This document shows, piece after piece, positions 43,949 through 54,330 of a DNA stretch of 64,000 bases (positions are counted from its first letter, which is position 1; each line of letters starts with the position of its first letter). The stretch comes from Paenibacillus psychroresistens. GTDB taxonomy: Bacteria > Bacillota > Bacilli > Paenibacillales > NBRC-103111. Both the position numbers and the translations under genes were made by a program. The stretch is from NCBI RefSeq assembly GCF_009728935.1, contig NZ_CP034235.1, positions 5,122,001-5,186,000 on the forward strand. The letters run 5' to 3'. The notes beneath the pieces were generated by a model. It did no database searches. It was given only the letters and a program-made list of their open reading frames with translations, and was not told the DNA's origin.

Positions 43949-46920
43949 AGACTTTCTCCTTTAAATGTTTTCAAGTAGCTCATCCCAATCAATCCTAGTT
44001 GAACATCAGGCAGTTCAATTATTAATTCCACGCTGCTAATCACTCGTTCTGAATCACATGGAATAACAAGCAGATTTAAATAATCTGTTCCTGGATGTAT
44101 CGGATGGTCCTGAATCCCGCTTCGTATTTCGATCGGCAAAGTGTCTGCTGCAAAATGAGAGAATAGTGTATCGATGTTTTTGCCGACATTCAAAAGCAAG
44201 GTGTCAACTTCGCCCTGGATATAATGAACTATAATTTTCCCGACATCAATTCCGGTTTGACGGCTCTGGCATTCACTTGCGTAAAGCAAAGCGATCGCTT
44301 TAGCATTTTGATTCAATTCAATACGAACTTGATGGGACTTTTCAGACGGGATGGTTACTCCTGTATATGGATGTGAGTTTGCATACTCCAGCAGCACCAT
44401 CCTTACACTTTCCGCTTCAGTCCCACACTTATCAACATTAAACGGAATTTCTGCGATTTCCAATTCTCCATTGTGCATCTCATAGCCTGCCAGATTGATA
44501 AGCTGCTCCTCATGGCGCCATCCCGACATCGCACAAATCCCATCCGCATTATAATAGCCTGTCAATTGTAAAGTCTGAAAGTTTCGTTGATCCAGTGTCT
44601 TCAGAAGCTTCAAGCTGGCAGATTCAAAAGCAGGCATAGTCATTTTCGGATAAGTTCTTAATTTATTATGGGATGATGAGGCATAGCTAATCTCAATCTC
44701 ATAATGTGTTTGCACCGCTGTGGAACTGACACTAATTCTCTTTTTTCCAAATTCAGTAAGAACCGCAATCTTTTCATGGAAATTGCAAGTCACATTAACA
44801 TCACCAGCTTCAACCCAAACACCAAAATCAAGCCTTCTTTTAGTAGAGCTGCTTACGCTGAACAACACCCTTACTCTTTCATCTTCAATAATTTTCCTAT
44901 AAGACAACTCGCAATAGGGCAGGCACAACTCTGCATGCTCCCATTCGGATGGCAAAGCGGGAAAACACTTCAATGTCTTACCGCTATCTTTGACTTCTAT
45001 GCCAAACAATCCCGAAATAACAGAATATATATAAGAGCCGATCGGATTGCCGAATATATAGTTCGCTTCTCCCTTACCATCATCGTCCATTCTTTCTGGG
45101 AAATTTCCAGGAGCTTCCGTATAGATCGTACCTGCCAATGACACTGACTCTAATAATCTAAAGCCTGTTTCTGCATCACCAGTTACGAACAATGCTCTAG
45201 CTGCTTCACAAATTTGCGCAGGCAATACCGTATCATTTCCGAAAATAGTTGGTTTCAGCTCGCCAGCTCTCATCAGCAAATGATTGTTATCTGTTTCATA
45301 AATTAACTTTTTACGCAGGTTATCCAGGCTTTTCAGCTTGATATCATCTGAGAAACTGGAGTACAACGCAGGAAATACCAGATCTGTATAGAACGATGCT
45401 TCATGTTTAATATGCTGATAATCAATATGGTTGTAAAAAAATTCATCTGTCTCATTCCACATGCTTGTAGCAAGCTTATCTTTCATCACATCCGCAATTT
45501 GCTTCCACTTAGCACGATCCTCATCTTTGCCAAGCTCAAGTGCAATAGCAGAAAGCTGCTCCAATAAACCAGAAACCATGATGCTTGGAGATGCTGCATC
45601 ACCAGGCATTGCCAGATGATCTGCCTGATAGAGGAATCCATTACATCCCAAGTGCCAATCAAGCAATCCGCTGCGGCTGCCATCCCGCACATCCATTAGA
45701 TGATCGATCGAACCGCAAAGCTTATCCCAAATCTTAATAAGCAGCGCTTTATCACCGGTTTGATTATAATACTGAATAAGCTGGTACAGATAATAAGGCA
45801 ATCCTTCTTCAATGCCAAGATTGTAAACGCCAATATGGTTCAAATACGGCTTTTCCGAAGCCATCAGCACTGGACATGGACCTGATTCTAGGCTGCCTAA
45901 GAAGTCCAAAGCTTTCTCTGCCCGATCCAGCTGGCCGAGAGATAGTGCAGCAGAGATTTGGAAATTGCATGGCCAATAAGAAGACCACCAATGCACCCCT
46001 TCCAGCCAGAGCTTACCGCCATAATCATATTCCAAATTCAGCACAGCAGTCATAAACCCTGAATCCAAAACCTTGCTTGGAGTTAAAATCGATATGTCTT
46101 TAACGACTGCTTCGTAATAGGCGGATGCCTCTTGGATCAGTTGATCAGGATCAACAGAAGCTTTAAGCTGATCTTTCCCATTAAACTCACTTTTACATCC
46201 AACAATTAAAAACATGGTCCATAACTCATCTTTTTCAAGTGAAATATCAGATGCAAAAGACGCTCTTTCCCCTATAATTACTGGTTCTATTGTTGGAACG
46301 CTTGTTACATAAATCTCTTCCGGTATTGTTCTATCGCTAATAATGGCAGCTCCGGCATTCATAACAACTTTATTGCCTGTAATATCTCCATCCTCTAAAT
46401 TCAAATACGAAGCCGTAAACGTCCTGCCGTGCTTGGAGATTCCGCCATATTCCATTTTTACAGCAAGCCTCATTGGCTCATTGCCTGCATTTTTCAATGT
46501 CAGTTTGACAACAGCACCCCAATTTCCAGCCTGAGAAATAATAAGCTCTACTCTCAAACCCGGAAATTGCTGCAAGCTAATTTCATATTCGGAACAGGAA
46601 GGCCGAAAGACCGTGCGAATATCATCGGACAGATCGATCCATTCAAACCTGCCGTGTGACTCGATTCCTATTCTGCAATCACCGAATTTAATCAAATCCG
46701 GATCCGATTTGTCCTCTGCGTAGGTCCGCATCAAAGCAAATCTTGGCCTGTCACCCGTTACAAGTATGATATTCCCCCGTTTTATGCCCCGGTTAAATTG
46801 TTCTATAGCGTTTACTTCCTCTGTTATTGAGGTATGCATCGTTCTGTTAACCTTCTTAGGTGCTTTTGATAAATCAAGGTCAAAGCTTACTTTGTCATCA
46901 CGCAAACCGTACTTTATCAT
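43945..46920 (-). CDS. six-hairpin glycosidase-like protein
   Basis: 991 aa without signal peptide. An N-terminal beta-sandwich (to about 290) precedes an (alpha/alpha)6-barrel-like domain (about 295-690) and a C-terminal beta domain. Barrel features: LEGVHWWSSYWPCNFQISA, GLPYYLYQLIQYYNQTGD, SGLLDWHLGCNGFLYQADH and TIYTEAPGNFPERMDDDG. This fold is used by GH63, GH65, GH78, GH94 and similar families; I cannot choose one, and candidate acids (Glu/Asp in these motifs) are not proven. Expected to cut imported glycan fragments in the cytoplasm. Coupled to the next gene by a four-base overlap. Confidence 0.8.
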   Translation of the reverse strand: MIKYGLRDDKVSFDLDLSKAPKKVNRTMHTSITEEVNAIEQFNRGIKRGNIILVTGDRPRFALMRTYAEDKSDPDLIKFGDCRIGIESHGRFEWIDLSDDIRTVFRPSCSEYEISLQQFPGLRVELIISQAGNWGAVVKLTLKNAGNEPMRLAVKMEYGGISKHGRTFTASYLNLEDGDITGNKVVMNAGAAIISDRTIPEEIYVTSVPTIEPVIIGERASFASDISLEKDELWTMFLIVGCKSEFNGKDQLKASVDPDQLIQEASAYYEAVVKDISILTPSKVLDSGFMTAVLNLEYDYGGKLWLEGVHWWSSYWPCNFQISAALSLGQLDRAEKALDFLGSLESGPCPVLMASEKPYLNHIGVYNLGIEEGLPYYLYQLIQYYNQTGDKALLIKIWDKLCGSIDHLMDVRDGSRSGLLDWHLGCNGFLYQADHLAMPGDAASPSIMVSGLLEQLSAIALELGKDEDRAKWKQIADVMKDKLATSMWNETDEFFYNHIDYQHIKHEASFYTDLVFPALYSSFSDDIKLKSLDNLRKKLIYETDNNHLLMRAGELKPTIFGNDTVLPAQICEAARALFVTGDAETGFRLLESVSLAGTIYTEAPGNFPERMDDDGKGEANYIFGNPIGSYIYSVISGLFGIEVKDSGKTLKCFPALPSEWEHAELCLPYCELSYRKIIEDERVRVLFSVSSSTKRRLDFGVWVEAGDVNVTCNFHEKIAVLTEFGKKRISVSSTAVQTHYEIEISYASSSHNKLRTYPKMTMPAFESASLKLLKTLDQRNFQTLQLTGYYNADGICAMSGWRHEEQLINLAGYEMHNGELEIAEIPFNVDKCGTEAESVRMVLLEYANSHPYTGVTIPSEKSHQVRIELNQNAKAIALLYASECQSRQTGIDVGKIIVHYIQGEVDTLLLNVGKNIDTLFSHFAADTLPIEIRSGIQDHPIHPGTDYLNLLVIPCDSERVISSVELIIELPDVQLGLIGMSYLKTFKGESL

Positions 46921-46970
46921 CTCAATGCCTCATTTCGCCAGATCAGATTAATGATCTAATGATTATCTTA

Positions 46971-47624
46971 TCAACAACCAAAAATGAACTCACATGGCTT
47001 CAATTTACGATCATTCTCTGATGCTTCTTCCCAATAGATAAAATGTGGCTCCATAAGCTCCTGCCAAGTATCCTGCCAATTGTGTGGAAAATGAGTAATT
47101 CTCTGGTCCTGTTTCACTTGATTTTCCACTGTTTTAGGCAGCTCTTCATAATAAAAAATCAGATTCTCATCCAGCCCGATCATGCAATATTTATTGTCGT
47201 TGGTTGAATGCCCTTCTTGAAGCAAGTAGTGATAATAAATGTAGCTGCTCAGCATATCAGGCTTGATTCTTGCAATTAGGGCAACCCGCGCTTGTACAGC
47301 GCCTTTTCTTCGCCAATGATCCACACTTAACGGCTTGCTAAAATGAAAGATGTCATTCATCGGAATCCAACATTTATTCGTACCGACTTCAGGCCGCTTT
47401 TCGAGAAATGGCTCTACATTCGAAAATAATTCACTCGGAATGATACTCTCTTCTAAATTTTCATAGTATAGAAATACATTTTGGTCTTGGATAAACAAAC
47501 TTGCGGTCATTAATTTTCCGTTATCAACCATAGCTCTAACTGAATCGAAATGTTTGTTTAGTTCTAAACGTAATTTTTGCTCTTCACTATCCTTGATAAT
47601 GGCGCGAAACATCCATCTTTCCAT
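46971..47624 (-). CDS. tandem RhaM-like (L-rhamnose mutarotase-like) dimeric alpha/beta-barrel protein
   Basis: 217 aa that split into two similar halves. Each begins with a strand/helix of the ferredoxin-like type (RWMFRAIIKDSEEQKLR; RVALIARIKPDMLSSYIYYH). Each then has a strand with a Tyr-Tyr-Glu ending (NVFLYYENLEES; NLIFYYEELPKT) and a Trp- or Met-containing end. This matches L-rhamnose mutarotase, duplicated into one chain. It lies between the importer and the glycosidase genes, seven bases after the permease. A sugar-epimerising or sugar-binding role is inferred. Confidence 0.6.
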   Translation of the reverse strand: MERWMFRAIIKDSEEQKLRLELNKHFDSVRAMVDNGKLMTASLFIQDQNVFLYYENLEESIIPSELFSNVEPFLEKRPEVGTNKCWIPMNDIFHFSKPLSVDHWRRKGAVQARVALIARIKPDMLSSYIYYHYLLQEGHSTNDNKYCMIGLDENLIFYYEELPKTVENQVKQDQRITHFPHNWQDTWQELMEPHFIYWEEASENDRKLKPCEFIFGC

Positions 47625-47631
47625 ATACAGC

Positions 47632-48477
47632 CTACCCTTTTATCGCACCATCCGTGAGACCTTTGTAGAAATGGCGCTGCAGAATCAAGAACAAAAGAAT
47701 CGGCAATATACATGCCAGTACACTAAATGCAAAAATAGGTCCCATATCGGAAGTCCGTTCGCCAATGAAGTTGTACATCCCCAAAGGCAGCGTCTTTTTA
47801 GCTGCAGAGCTGATAAATATTAATGGTGTTTGAAAGTCATTCCAGATCGGAATCATATTCAAGATAATAACACTCACTGTCGCTGGTTTAAGAAGCGGAA
47901 ACACTATGGTGAATAAGGTATGGATCACGCTGCTGCCGTCAATTAATGCCGCTTCCTCAAGCTGGATAGGCACTGTTTTAATAAACCCTGTGTAGATAAG
48001 AATCGAAATCGGTATAGACGTACCCGCGCATATGAGAATGAGACTTAACGAATTGTTCGTTAAATGTACCCAGTTCATTAGCTTATAAAGCGGAATCATT
48101 CCTGCTTGGAAAGGCACCATAATGCCGCTTAAAAAGAAGAAATAAACAAACTTATACCGCTTCCCGCTGTTCCTAGCCAAAGGGTAGGATGCAAAGGCGC
48201 TGACAATAATCGTAATCAGAAGCGTGCTTCCTGCGATAAATAGGCTGTTTTTAAATAACAACAGAAACTGGCCGTCTACAAAAGCCTGTATATAATTATC
48301 GAGGTAGAAGGTTTTGGGAAGAGCCAATGGCCTGTTGACTTCAGATTTATCCTTGAAGCTTGAAACCAACTCATAAACGATCGGGAACAACATGAGAATG
48401 GAAAGGGCAAGCATGACCATGTTCAGTGAAATTTGTAAGGGTCCTGTTTTATGTGTTTTTAGTTGTTTTTGGCTCAT
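47632..48477 (-). CDS. carbohydrate ABC transporter permease, MalG/LplC type
   Basis: 281 aa, six membrane spans, EAA loop EEAALIDGSSVIHTLFTIVF. The start (ATGA) overlaps the preceding permease stop by four bases. C-terminal GLTDGAIKG is usual for this subfamily. Moves an oligosaccharide delivered by the binding protein; needs a shared ATPase encoded elsewhere. Confidence 0.94.
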   Translation of the reverse strand: MSQKQLKTHKTGPLQISLNMVMLALSILMLFPIVYELVSSFKDKSEVNRPLALPKTFYLDNYIQAFVDGQFLLLFKNSLFIAGSTLLITIIVSAFASYPLARNSGKRYKFVYFFFLSGIMVPFQAGMIPLYKLMNWVHLTNNSLSLILICAGTSIPISILIYTGFIKTVPIQLEEAALIDGSSVIHTLFTIVFPLLKPATVSVIILNMIPIWNDFQTPLIFISSAAKKTLPLGMYNFIGERTSDMGPIFAFSVLACILPILLFLILQRHFYKGLTDGAIKG

Positions 48478-49352
48478 AGTACGACTTCCCTTTTTCTTGT
48501 ATATCTGACTTGTAGAACAGAAATCACGGCAATTAAGATGAAAAACACAACGGAAATGGCAGTTGCATAACCGAATTTTTGATGCCTGAAGGCAATTTTG
48601 AAAATGACTGTACCCATCGTTTCTGTAGCTGTCCCAGGGCCTCCTTGGGTAAGCACAAACGGAATATCAAATAATTTCAATCCGCCTGTAATACTCATAA
48701 AAGTCATTATCGTAATAGAAGGCATAAGCAACGGAAAAGTCACAAACCGGAAAGTTTTAAATTTGCTTGCGCCATCCATTCTTGCCGTTTCATATAACTC
48801 GGCAGGGATTGTTTGCAGCCCTGCTAAATAAATGATCGAGCCATAGCCCAAATACTGCCATGCGTTTAGAATAATAAGCATAGGCATCGCGCTTGCCGCG
48901 TTTGCAAACCAGTCGTTGATCAAAAAATCCAAGCCTACTTTATGGAAAAACTCATTTAGAACACCATGATATTGCAGAATATTCCCAAAAACAGCTGAGA
49001 TTACAATAGGACTCAATAAACAGGGAATATAGAAAACAGAACGTAGAAACTTCTTGGCCCTGAGATTGGAATCCAGAACTAGTGCAAGCAATAAAGCAAG
49101 CGAATTGCCTATTAGAGTTGAATATAATGTAAACACAAATGTATTTTTAAACCCTGCTTTTACCAGATCGTCACTAAACATATCCGCATAATTTTTGAAT
49201 CCAATATACTCATACAACGGGCTAGTCATATTCCAGCTAGTGAATGAATACTTGATGCTATTGAAAAGCGGATAATAAATGATGGCGGTAAAAAGGAGCA
49301 ACGCAGGCAATATAAACAGTAGATTGATCCATCCTTTTCTCTCCATCTTCAT
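48474..49352 (-). CDS. carbohydrate ABC transporter permease, MalF type
   Basis: 292 aa, six spans, opening LLFILPALLLFTAIIYYPLF. EAA loop ETARMDGASKFKTFRFVTFP. QGGPGTATETMG in the last periplasmic loop is typical of MalF-type sugar permeases. 80 bases after the binding protein and coupled to the next permease. Confidence 0.94.
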   Translation of the reverse strand: MKMERKGWINLLFILPALLLFTAIIYYPLFNSIKYSFTSWNMTSPLYEYIGFKNYADMFSDDLVKAGFKNTFVFTLYSTLIGNSLALLLALVLDSNLRAKKFLRSVFYIPCLLSPIVISAVFGNILQYHGVLNEFFHKVGLDFLINDWFANAASAMPMLIILNAWQYLGYGSIIYLAGLQTIPAELYETARMDGASKFKTFRFVTFPLLMPSITIMTFMSITGGLKLFDIPFVLTQGGPGTATETMGTVIFKIAFRHQKFGYATAISVVFFILIAVISVLQVRYTRKREVVL

Positions 49353-49432
49353 TCTCCTTGTACGTGTTTATAAATTAGATAAGGCAAGCAATAGAAAGCT
49401 TGCCATTGCTTGCCTTACCCTTATTCCATGCG

Positions 49433-50743
49433 TTATTGCACGGCTGGTGCTGTTATTGTGCTTTTATTGTCGTCATATGCTTTATCAATGGCTTTCAGCA
49501 TTTTATCAATATCTCGCTCACCGGAGTGAATTTGCTGAATTTGCGCACGATAAGCATCTTGTGCTGGCAAAGGCCATGGGACATCAAACCAATTGAATAC
49601 AACCGGTACGCTAGCAATATCCTTAGCAAGCTGTTTAAGCGGCTCATCCAAATTCACAGTAACATCTTTAAGAGTTGGAATCATTTGAGTTGCTTCGCAA
49701 TACATCTGGTCAATGTCAGGCCTTGCAAAGAAAGCTACCAGCTTCTTCGCTTCTGCTGCATGCTTCGTACCCGGCCAGTAACCAATGGCTTTATCGCTGC
49801 CGCCAACAATTGAATATTTGCCGCTGTCATTTGGCACTTGAAAATATCCGAATTCACCATCTTTATTAGCTGTTTTTAATTCGCCATAGAATACGGAGAT
49901 TCCCAAGGTCATCCCGGCTTTGCCGTCAGCAACATCTTGCATGGCTTGTGAGTGATTCATCCCAAGGACACCTTTATCGATATACCCTTTGTCAACTAGC
50001 TCTGCATATTTTGTAAAATAAGTTTTCATGTCCGCATTATCAGCAAATTTGAATTTGTCGTTAAAGCGGTCTGTTTGGAAATTTTCATTGTTATTCAGCA
50101 CGTATCCGGCTGCAAGTGGACCTGTTTCATGAAGGCTGGTCCATGCGTCCTTTGCACCTCTGGCAATCGGGATGATGCCAGCTTTTTTCAGCTTTTCACA
50201 TAAAGCGAGGAAATCGGCGTATGTCTTAGGCATATCCGTAATTCCTGCAGTTGCGAACGCTTTCTTATTGTATAAAACTGCGCTCGTTGTAGCGTTTAAT
50301 GGAACTGCGTATAGCTTGCCTTCAAAGCTTACTGAACCTTGGAAAGCCGGGAGTACATTAGCTGCAAAAGGCTCATTTGACAAGTCGCCTAAATAACCGG
50401 CTTGTGCATATTTATAAGCACCGCTGCCGAAGTACATATATACATCCGGCCCATTATCGGATTGAAATCTCGTTTTGAGCACTTGATCGTATTGATCTCC
50501 TGGTGCAAGCTCAAGCTCCACTTTTATAGTTGGATTTTCTTCTGTGAACTTGGCATTGATTTTCTCCATGATATCTTTTTGGGCAGGGTCCCAATAAACC
50601 ATTTTCAGCGTAACTGGATTACTCTTCGGTGCGGCTGTTGCTGCATCACTCGATTTCACATCATCTGAACCTTTACTACAGCCTGTTAATAAAGCGGTTA
50701 CAACGAACAATAATGATAAAACCACTGCCAATGTTCTTTTCAA
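49433..50743 (-). CDS. extracellular sugar-binding lipoprotein
   Basis: 436 aa. Lipobox LLTGC (Cys22) after a clear signal peptide, Asp/Ser/Ala linker, then a family 1 solute-binding fold (VTLKMVYWDPAQKDIMEKIN; YKYAQAGYLGDLSNEPF; GKAGMTLGISVFYGELK). GGAGGAACT precedes the TTG/ATG start. Lies 162 bases after the YesN gene, so a separate internal promoter is possible, but no terminator of strength separates them. Confidence 0.94.
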   Translation of the reverse strand: MKRTLAVVLSLLFVVTALLTGCSKGSDDVKSSDAATAAPKSNPVTLKMVYWDPAQKDIMEKINAKFTEENPTIKVELELAPGDQYDQVLKTRFQSDNGPDVYMYFGSGAYKYAQAGYLGDLSNEPFAANVLPAFQGSVSFEGKLYAVPLNATTSAVLYNKKAFATAGITDMPKTYADFLALCEKLKKAGIIPIARGAKDAWTSLHETGPLAAGYVLNNNENFQTDRFNDKFKFADNADMKTYFTKYAELVDKGYIDKGVLGMNHSQAMQDVADGKAGMTLGISVFYGELKTANKDGEFGYFQVPNDSGKYSIVGGSDKAIGYWPGTKHAAEAKKLVAFFARPDIDQMYCEATQMIPTLKDVTVNLDEPLKQLAKDIASVPVVFNWFDVPWPLPAQDAYRAQIQQIHSGERDIDKMLKAIDKAYDDNKSTITAPAVQ

Positions 50744-50905
50744 AGTAGTTCCTCCCGTTTCTTCCTGCGAATTAATGTTATTTTGTTGCTAGCTTTATGA
50801 TAGTACGGGGCATGGACAGCCACAACGGCAAAAATCAACGATAAGGAGTAAAAAAGCGCACAGTAAAAATCGGCATCGCCGTCTTTAGCACATGCCGGAC
50901 AGCTA

Positions 50906-52459
50906 TTATAACTTTCGCTTATGGAGATATTCCATTGGTGTTATGCCTACACTTTTTTTGAATACCTTGGTAAAATATTTGGGATTATCCTTATAGCCTA
51001 CCATCCCTGCAACGTCCGAAATACTGTTATGCAAGCTTAACAACAGCTCTTTGGCCACTTGCATCCGAAAATTCAATGCATAATCCAGGATACTTTCACC
51101 AGTAGCTTCCTTAAAAATTTTACTAATATAATTGGGGGAAAAATGAAATTCTCTGGAGATCGACTCTAAGCTGATATCCTGTTTATATTGGGAATGAATA
51201 TAGACCTTTATTCCTTCTACAAGCTTTTTGTAGAAATCGCCCTGATCAAGGAACGCAACAGAACTCACTTTTTCTAGCAGGCTTTTCAATCTGAGAAATA
51301 CAGCTTCAAGGCCGACACAATTGCAAATATCTTCATACAGCTTGTTCGGATCCATTTGAGATTCCAATGCGGTCTTAGCAAGCAATGAATGGGATATTAG
51401 ATCAATAAAGGAGTAGATGAACAGCTTGAGATCCTGTGGAGTTGGCTGACATTCCTCCATCCTGCTTTTAACAGATTGAATTATCGAATCGATATGGTTT
51501 GGATCCCCTTGCTTGATAAAATTGGCTATTGTGACTTTCAATGCATGGTCGAGCAGCTCTACTCCAAAGGTTTTAATTCTTAGCCTTTCATAGGCTACTA
51601 TACTTTCCTTACCCAAAAGCAGCTTGTACTCTAAAGCCTTTCCTGATTCCAGGTAAGAGCTGTTAATTAACGAAAAGCTTGAAACCATTTGACCGATACC
51701 GCAGCTAATCGTATACCCGGTAAGATTGCGAATCTCTGCCGCGGCTTTTCGGCACATCGCTTCTATAACAGCAGATTCCATTTCTTGAAGCTGTTTATTG
51801 GGCATAATCAATACACTTATCCCTGCTTTGGAGAAGACAAATTCACAAGTGAAGCCACACTTTACTGTTTGGGTTTTCCATGCCGTAATAATCGTTTGAT
51901 TCTGATTCATTTTGTTCCAGTTAATTGTATTCATATCATCTAGTTCAACTGCCACAACGACAAATTTATTCAGAACAGCCTTAGGCTGCAGCTGCAAAAA
52001 CTCTTGATAGTGCTCGCTTTTGGCTTCTCCTTGCAATAACCTGCTTACAAGCCCCTCCATTTTCTTATGCTGCTCGACCTGTTTGTCCAAATGCAGCTCT
52101 TTAGCTTTAATTAGCATCTCTTTGAGCTCGTGCTCGTCAACCGGCTTTAGCAGATAACCTATTGCACCTAAATTTATGGCATTCTGCGCATAATCAAAAC
52201 GATCATATCCGCTCAAAAAAATAAACATGGACATGATCCCTTCGTCTTTCACTCTGCGCAATAACGTAATGCCATCCATGCCGGGCATTTGAATATCAGC
52301 TAAAACAAGCTCTGGCTTGAGCCGAATGATAGCCTCATAGGCCTGAGCGCCATCCTCTGCTTCGAATACAAGGTTCATTCCTAATTGATTCCATTCGACC
52401 GCATTCCTTAATGTTTTCCTCATCCATTTCTCATCGTCGACGATCAATACATTTAACAA
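50906..52459 (-). CDS. YesN-type response regulator with AraC DNA-binding domain
   Basis: 517 aa. Receiver domain with acidic pair near residue 8-9 (VDDEKWMRKTLRN), acceptor Asp in LVLADIQMPGMDG, Lys in LLKPVDEHELKE. A long middle region, and two C-terminal helix-turn-helix motifs (NYISKIFKEATGESILDYAL; VAGMVGYKDNPKYFTKVFKK). Follows the YesM gene by 15 bases. Expected to activate the ABC/glycosidase genes when phosphorylated. Confidence 0.95.
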   Translation of the reverse strand: MLNVLIVDDEKWMRKTLRNAVEWNQLGMNLVFEAEDGAQAYEAIIRLKPELVLADIQMPGMDGITLLRRVKDEGIMSMFIFLSGYDRFDYAQNAINLGAIGYLLKPVDEHELKEMLIKAKELHLDKQVEQHKKMEGLVSRLLQGEAKSEHYQEFLQLQPKAVLNKFVVVAVELDDMNTINWNKMNQNQTIITAWKTQTVKCGFTCEFVFSKAGISVLIMPNKQLQEMESAVIEAMCRKAAAEIRNLTGYTISCGIGQMVSSFSLINSSYLESGKALEYKLLLGKESIVAYERLRIKTFGVELLDHALKVTIANFIKQGDPNHIDSIIQSVKSRMEECQPTPQDLKLFIYSFIDLISHSLLAKTALESQMDPNKLYEDICNCVGLEAVFLRLKSLLEKVSSVAFLDQGDFYKKLVEGIKVYIHSQYKQDISLESISREFHFSPNYISKIFKEATGESILDYALNFRMQVAKELLLSLHNSISDVAGMVGYKDNPKYFTKVFKKSVGITPMEYLHKRKL

Positions 52460-52474
52460 TTGATTACCTTCCCT

Positions 52475-54307
52475 CTATCCAGCTATATCTCGTCTTACTA
52501 ATTTAAACTCCACAGTAACGCCTTCGTCCTCATTACGGAATATTCGCAAGCCATACTTTTCTCCAAAAAACTGCTTCAACCGCAAGTTCACATTGAATAT
52601 GCCTATTTTGCTGTCAAAAAAATAAATCGCAGAATGCGAACGTTCTTCTAATTTTTTGTTAATTTCAATGATTTGGTCAGCGCTCATACCCGTACCGTTA
52701 TCTTTAATATAAATTTTGATAAACTGATCCTCGTAACAGCACTTGATTTCCAGCGAGTAATTGCCCAGCTTTTGGCTGAAGCCATGCACAAACGCATTCT
52801 CGATAATGGGCTGCAAGCTGAAAATGGGAATATCCTCGTTTAATGTTTCTTCATCTATCCAATAATCCACACTCATTTTATCTTCAAACCGGCATTGCTG
52901 TAAGGCGAGGTAATTTTTAATATGGTCCATTTCTTCACGAATGGATACCTTCTTGCCATCCCGGCTTAGGTTATAACGGAAAAGTAGCACAAGATGCTGG
53001 ATCATTTGCGATGTCTTTTGGCCGCCTTCGTCAATAGACAAGCTTTTGATAGATCCTAAAGTGTTATATAAGAAATGCGGATTGATTTGGGCATGAAGCA
53101 AGCTGATCTCTGTTTCTTTACGCAACAGCTTTTCGTTATATTCAACCTCTACCAAATGTTTAATTGTCGACAGCATGGAGTTAAAACCGGCAGATAGCTT
53201 GGAGATTTCATTAACTCCCTTGACCTCCATCCTGAAGTCAAAGTTCCCGTTTTCCGCTTTTTCCATAAACCTTTTCAGTAAATTCAATCTCTTAGACATT
53301 TGCTCAGAAATAATGAATGATAATATCATCGCTATGAGCAGACAAAAAATAAAAAGCAGCAGCATGTCTTTTTGAAAAGGTACAATTTCACTAATAATTT
53401 CAGAATAAGGGCGAATCGTTAAAACATTCCAGTTGGTAGATTCCGATTTGTTTTGCGTAATCAACAGCTTCTCATTTCCTCTTCCCAAGGAGAAAGCTTG
53501 CATATTGTTCGCTCCGATTACATGGTTAAAGCTGCTGCTGGATTCGAGTTTTTGATAAATGGATTCATTATTGCTATACACGAGCTTATTCTGATCATCG
53601 AGAATAACGACTGCGCCTTGATCACCAATTTGGATATCATTAACTATATTCTCAATTTGTTTAATATTAAGATCAACAACAATAACTCCAAGCGTCCGAT
53701 CATCCCTATAATCAGTTATTGATCTTGCTATCGATATAACGTCCGTGCCATCATTTACAAATTGGTTCTTATGTCTGCCGATCAATACTTTCTTGCCTTT
53801 TCTGGCTAATGCCTCTTTAAACCAAGTTGTCTGTTCGACAGTTGCATGATAATGGGCCGTTAAAAGCCGATTGCGTGAGAAAACATTTTCCCCTTCCAAG
53901 GAATAAATATATACGCCATAAATTTCTCGAACCGAGTAAATCAGATTGAAAAAGTAATTATCAATCGATTTATATTCATTGGTACCAACCTGGAGTGATG
54001 ATGAGTAGGGATCCTTACGATTGGCTCTGCTTAATTCGTTGATATCATTGTTATAGTTCAACAAAAAAGTCGTATTCTCAAGCGCAGTAATGGCATGATT
54101 CAAATTCAGAATAATCTGCTTATTCAATTGGCCCATATAAATATTGTTTTCTTTGACTGTTTTAGTCGAGAAGAAATTAAAGAAAATAACACTGACTATC
54201 GATAAGATAAGAAATACGATGAACATGTAGGTTAGCAGCAGCTGGTATTTCAATTTGCTTCTTATGGCATAAATCGGCTTGCCCAATAGCTGTAAGAATC
54301 TGTTCAT
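52475..54307 (-). CDS. YesM-type sensor histidine kinase
   Basis: 610 aa from the ATG at 54307 (GGGGAGG eight bases upstream). Two membrane helices (about 22-45 and 285-310) flank an extracellular Cache-like sensor. A HAMP region, the His_kinase motif LLHAQINPHFLYNTL and HATPase boxes (NAFVHGFS; DNGTGMS) follow. It senses an extracellular glycan or the loaded binding protein and signals to the YesN partner. First gene of the operon. Confidence 0.95.
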   Translation of the reverse strand: MNRFLQLLGKPIYAIRSKLKYQLLLTYMFIVFLILSIVSVIFFNFFSTKTVKENNIYMGQLNKQIILNLNHAITALENTTFLLNYNNDINELSRANRKDPYSSSLQVGTNEYKSIDNYFFNLIYSVREIYGVYIYSLEGENVFSRNRLLTAHYHATVEQTTWFKEALARKGKKVLIGRHKNQFVNDGTDVISIARSITDYRDDRTLGVIVVDLNIKQIENIVNDIQIGDQGAVVILDDQNKLVYSNNESIYQKLESSSSFNHVIGANNMQAFSLGRGNEKLLITQNKSESTNWNVLTIRPYSEIISEIVPFQKDMLLLFIFCLLIAMILSFIISEQMSKRLNLLKRFMEKAENGNFDFRMEVKGVNEISKLSAGFNSMLSTIKHLVEVEYNEKLLRKETEISLLHAQINPHFLYNTLGSIKSLSIDEGGQKTSQMIQHLVLLFRYNLSRDGKKVSIREEMDHIKNYLALQQCRFEDKMSVDYWIDEETLNEDIPIFSLQPIIENAFVHGFSQKLGNYSLEIKCCYEDQFIKIYIKDNGTGMSADQIIEINKKLEERSHSAIYFFDSKIGIFNVNLRLKQFFGEKYGLRIFRNEDEGVTVEFKLVRRDIAG

Positions 54308-54330
54308 GCTGATATCCTCCCCGTAATAGG

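Noticed and set aside
50860-50880. Short CGGC-GAT-GCCG hairpin with five T between the YesN and binding-protein genes
   Set aside because: A four-base-pair stem is too weak to call a terminator; noted as possible attenuation only.
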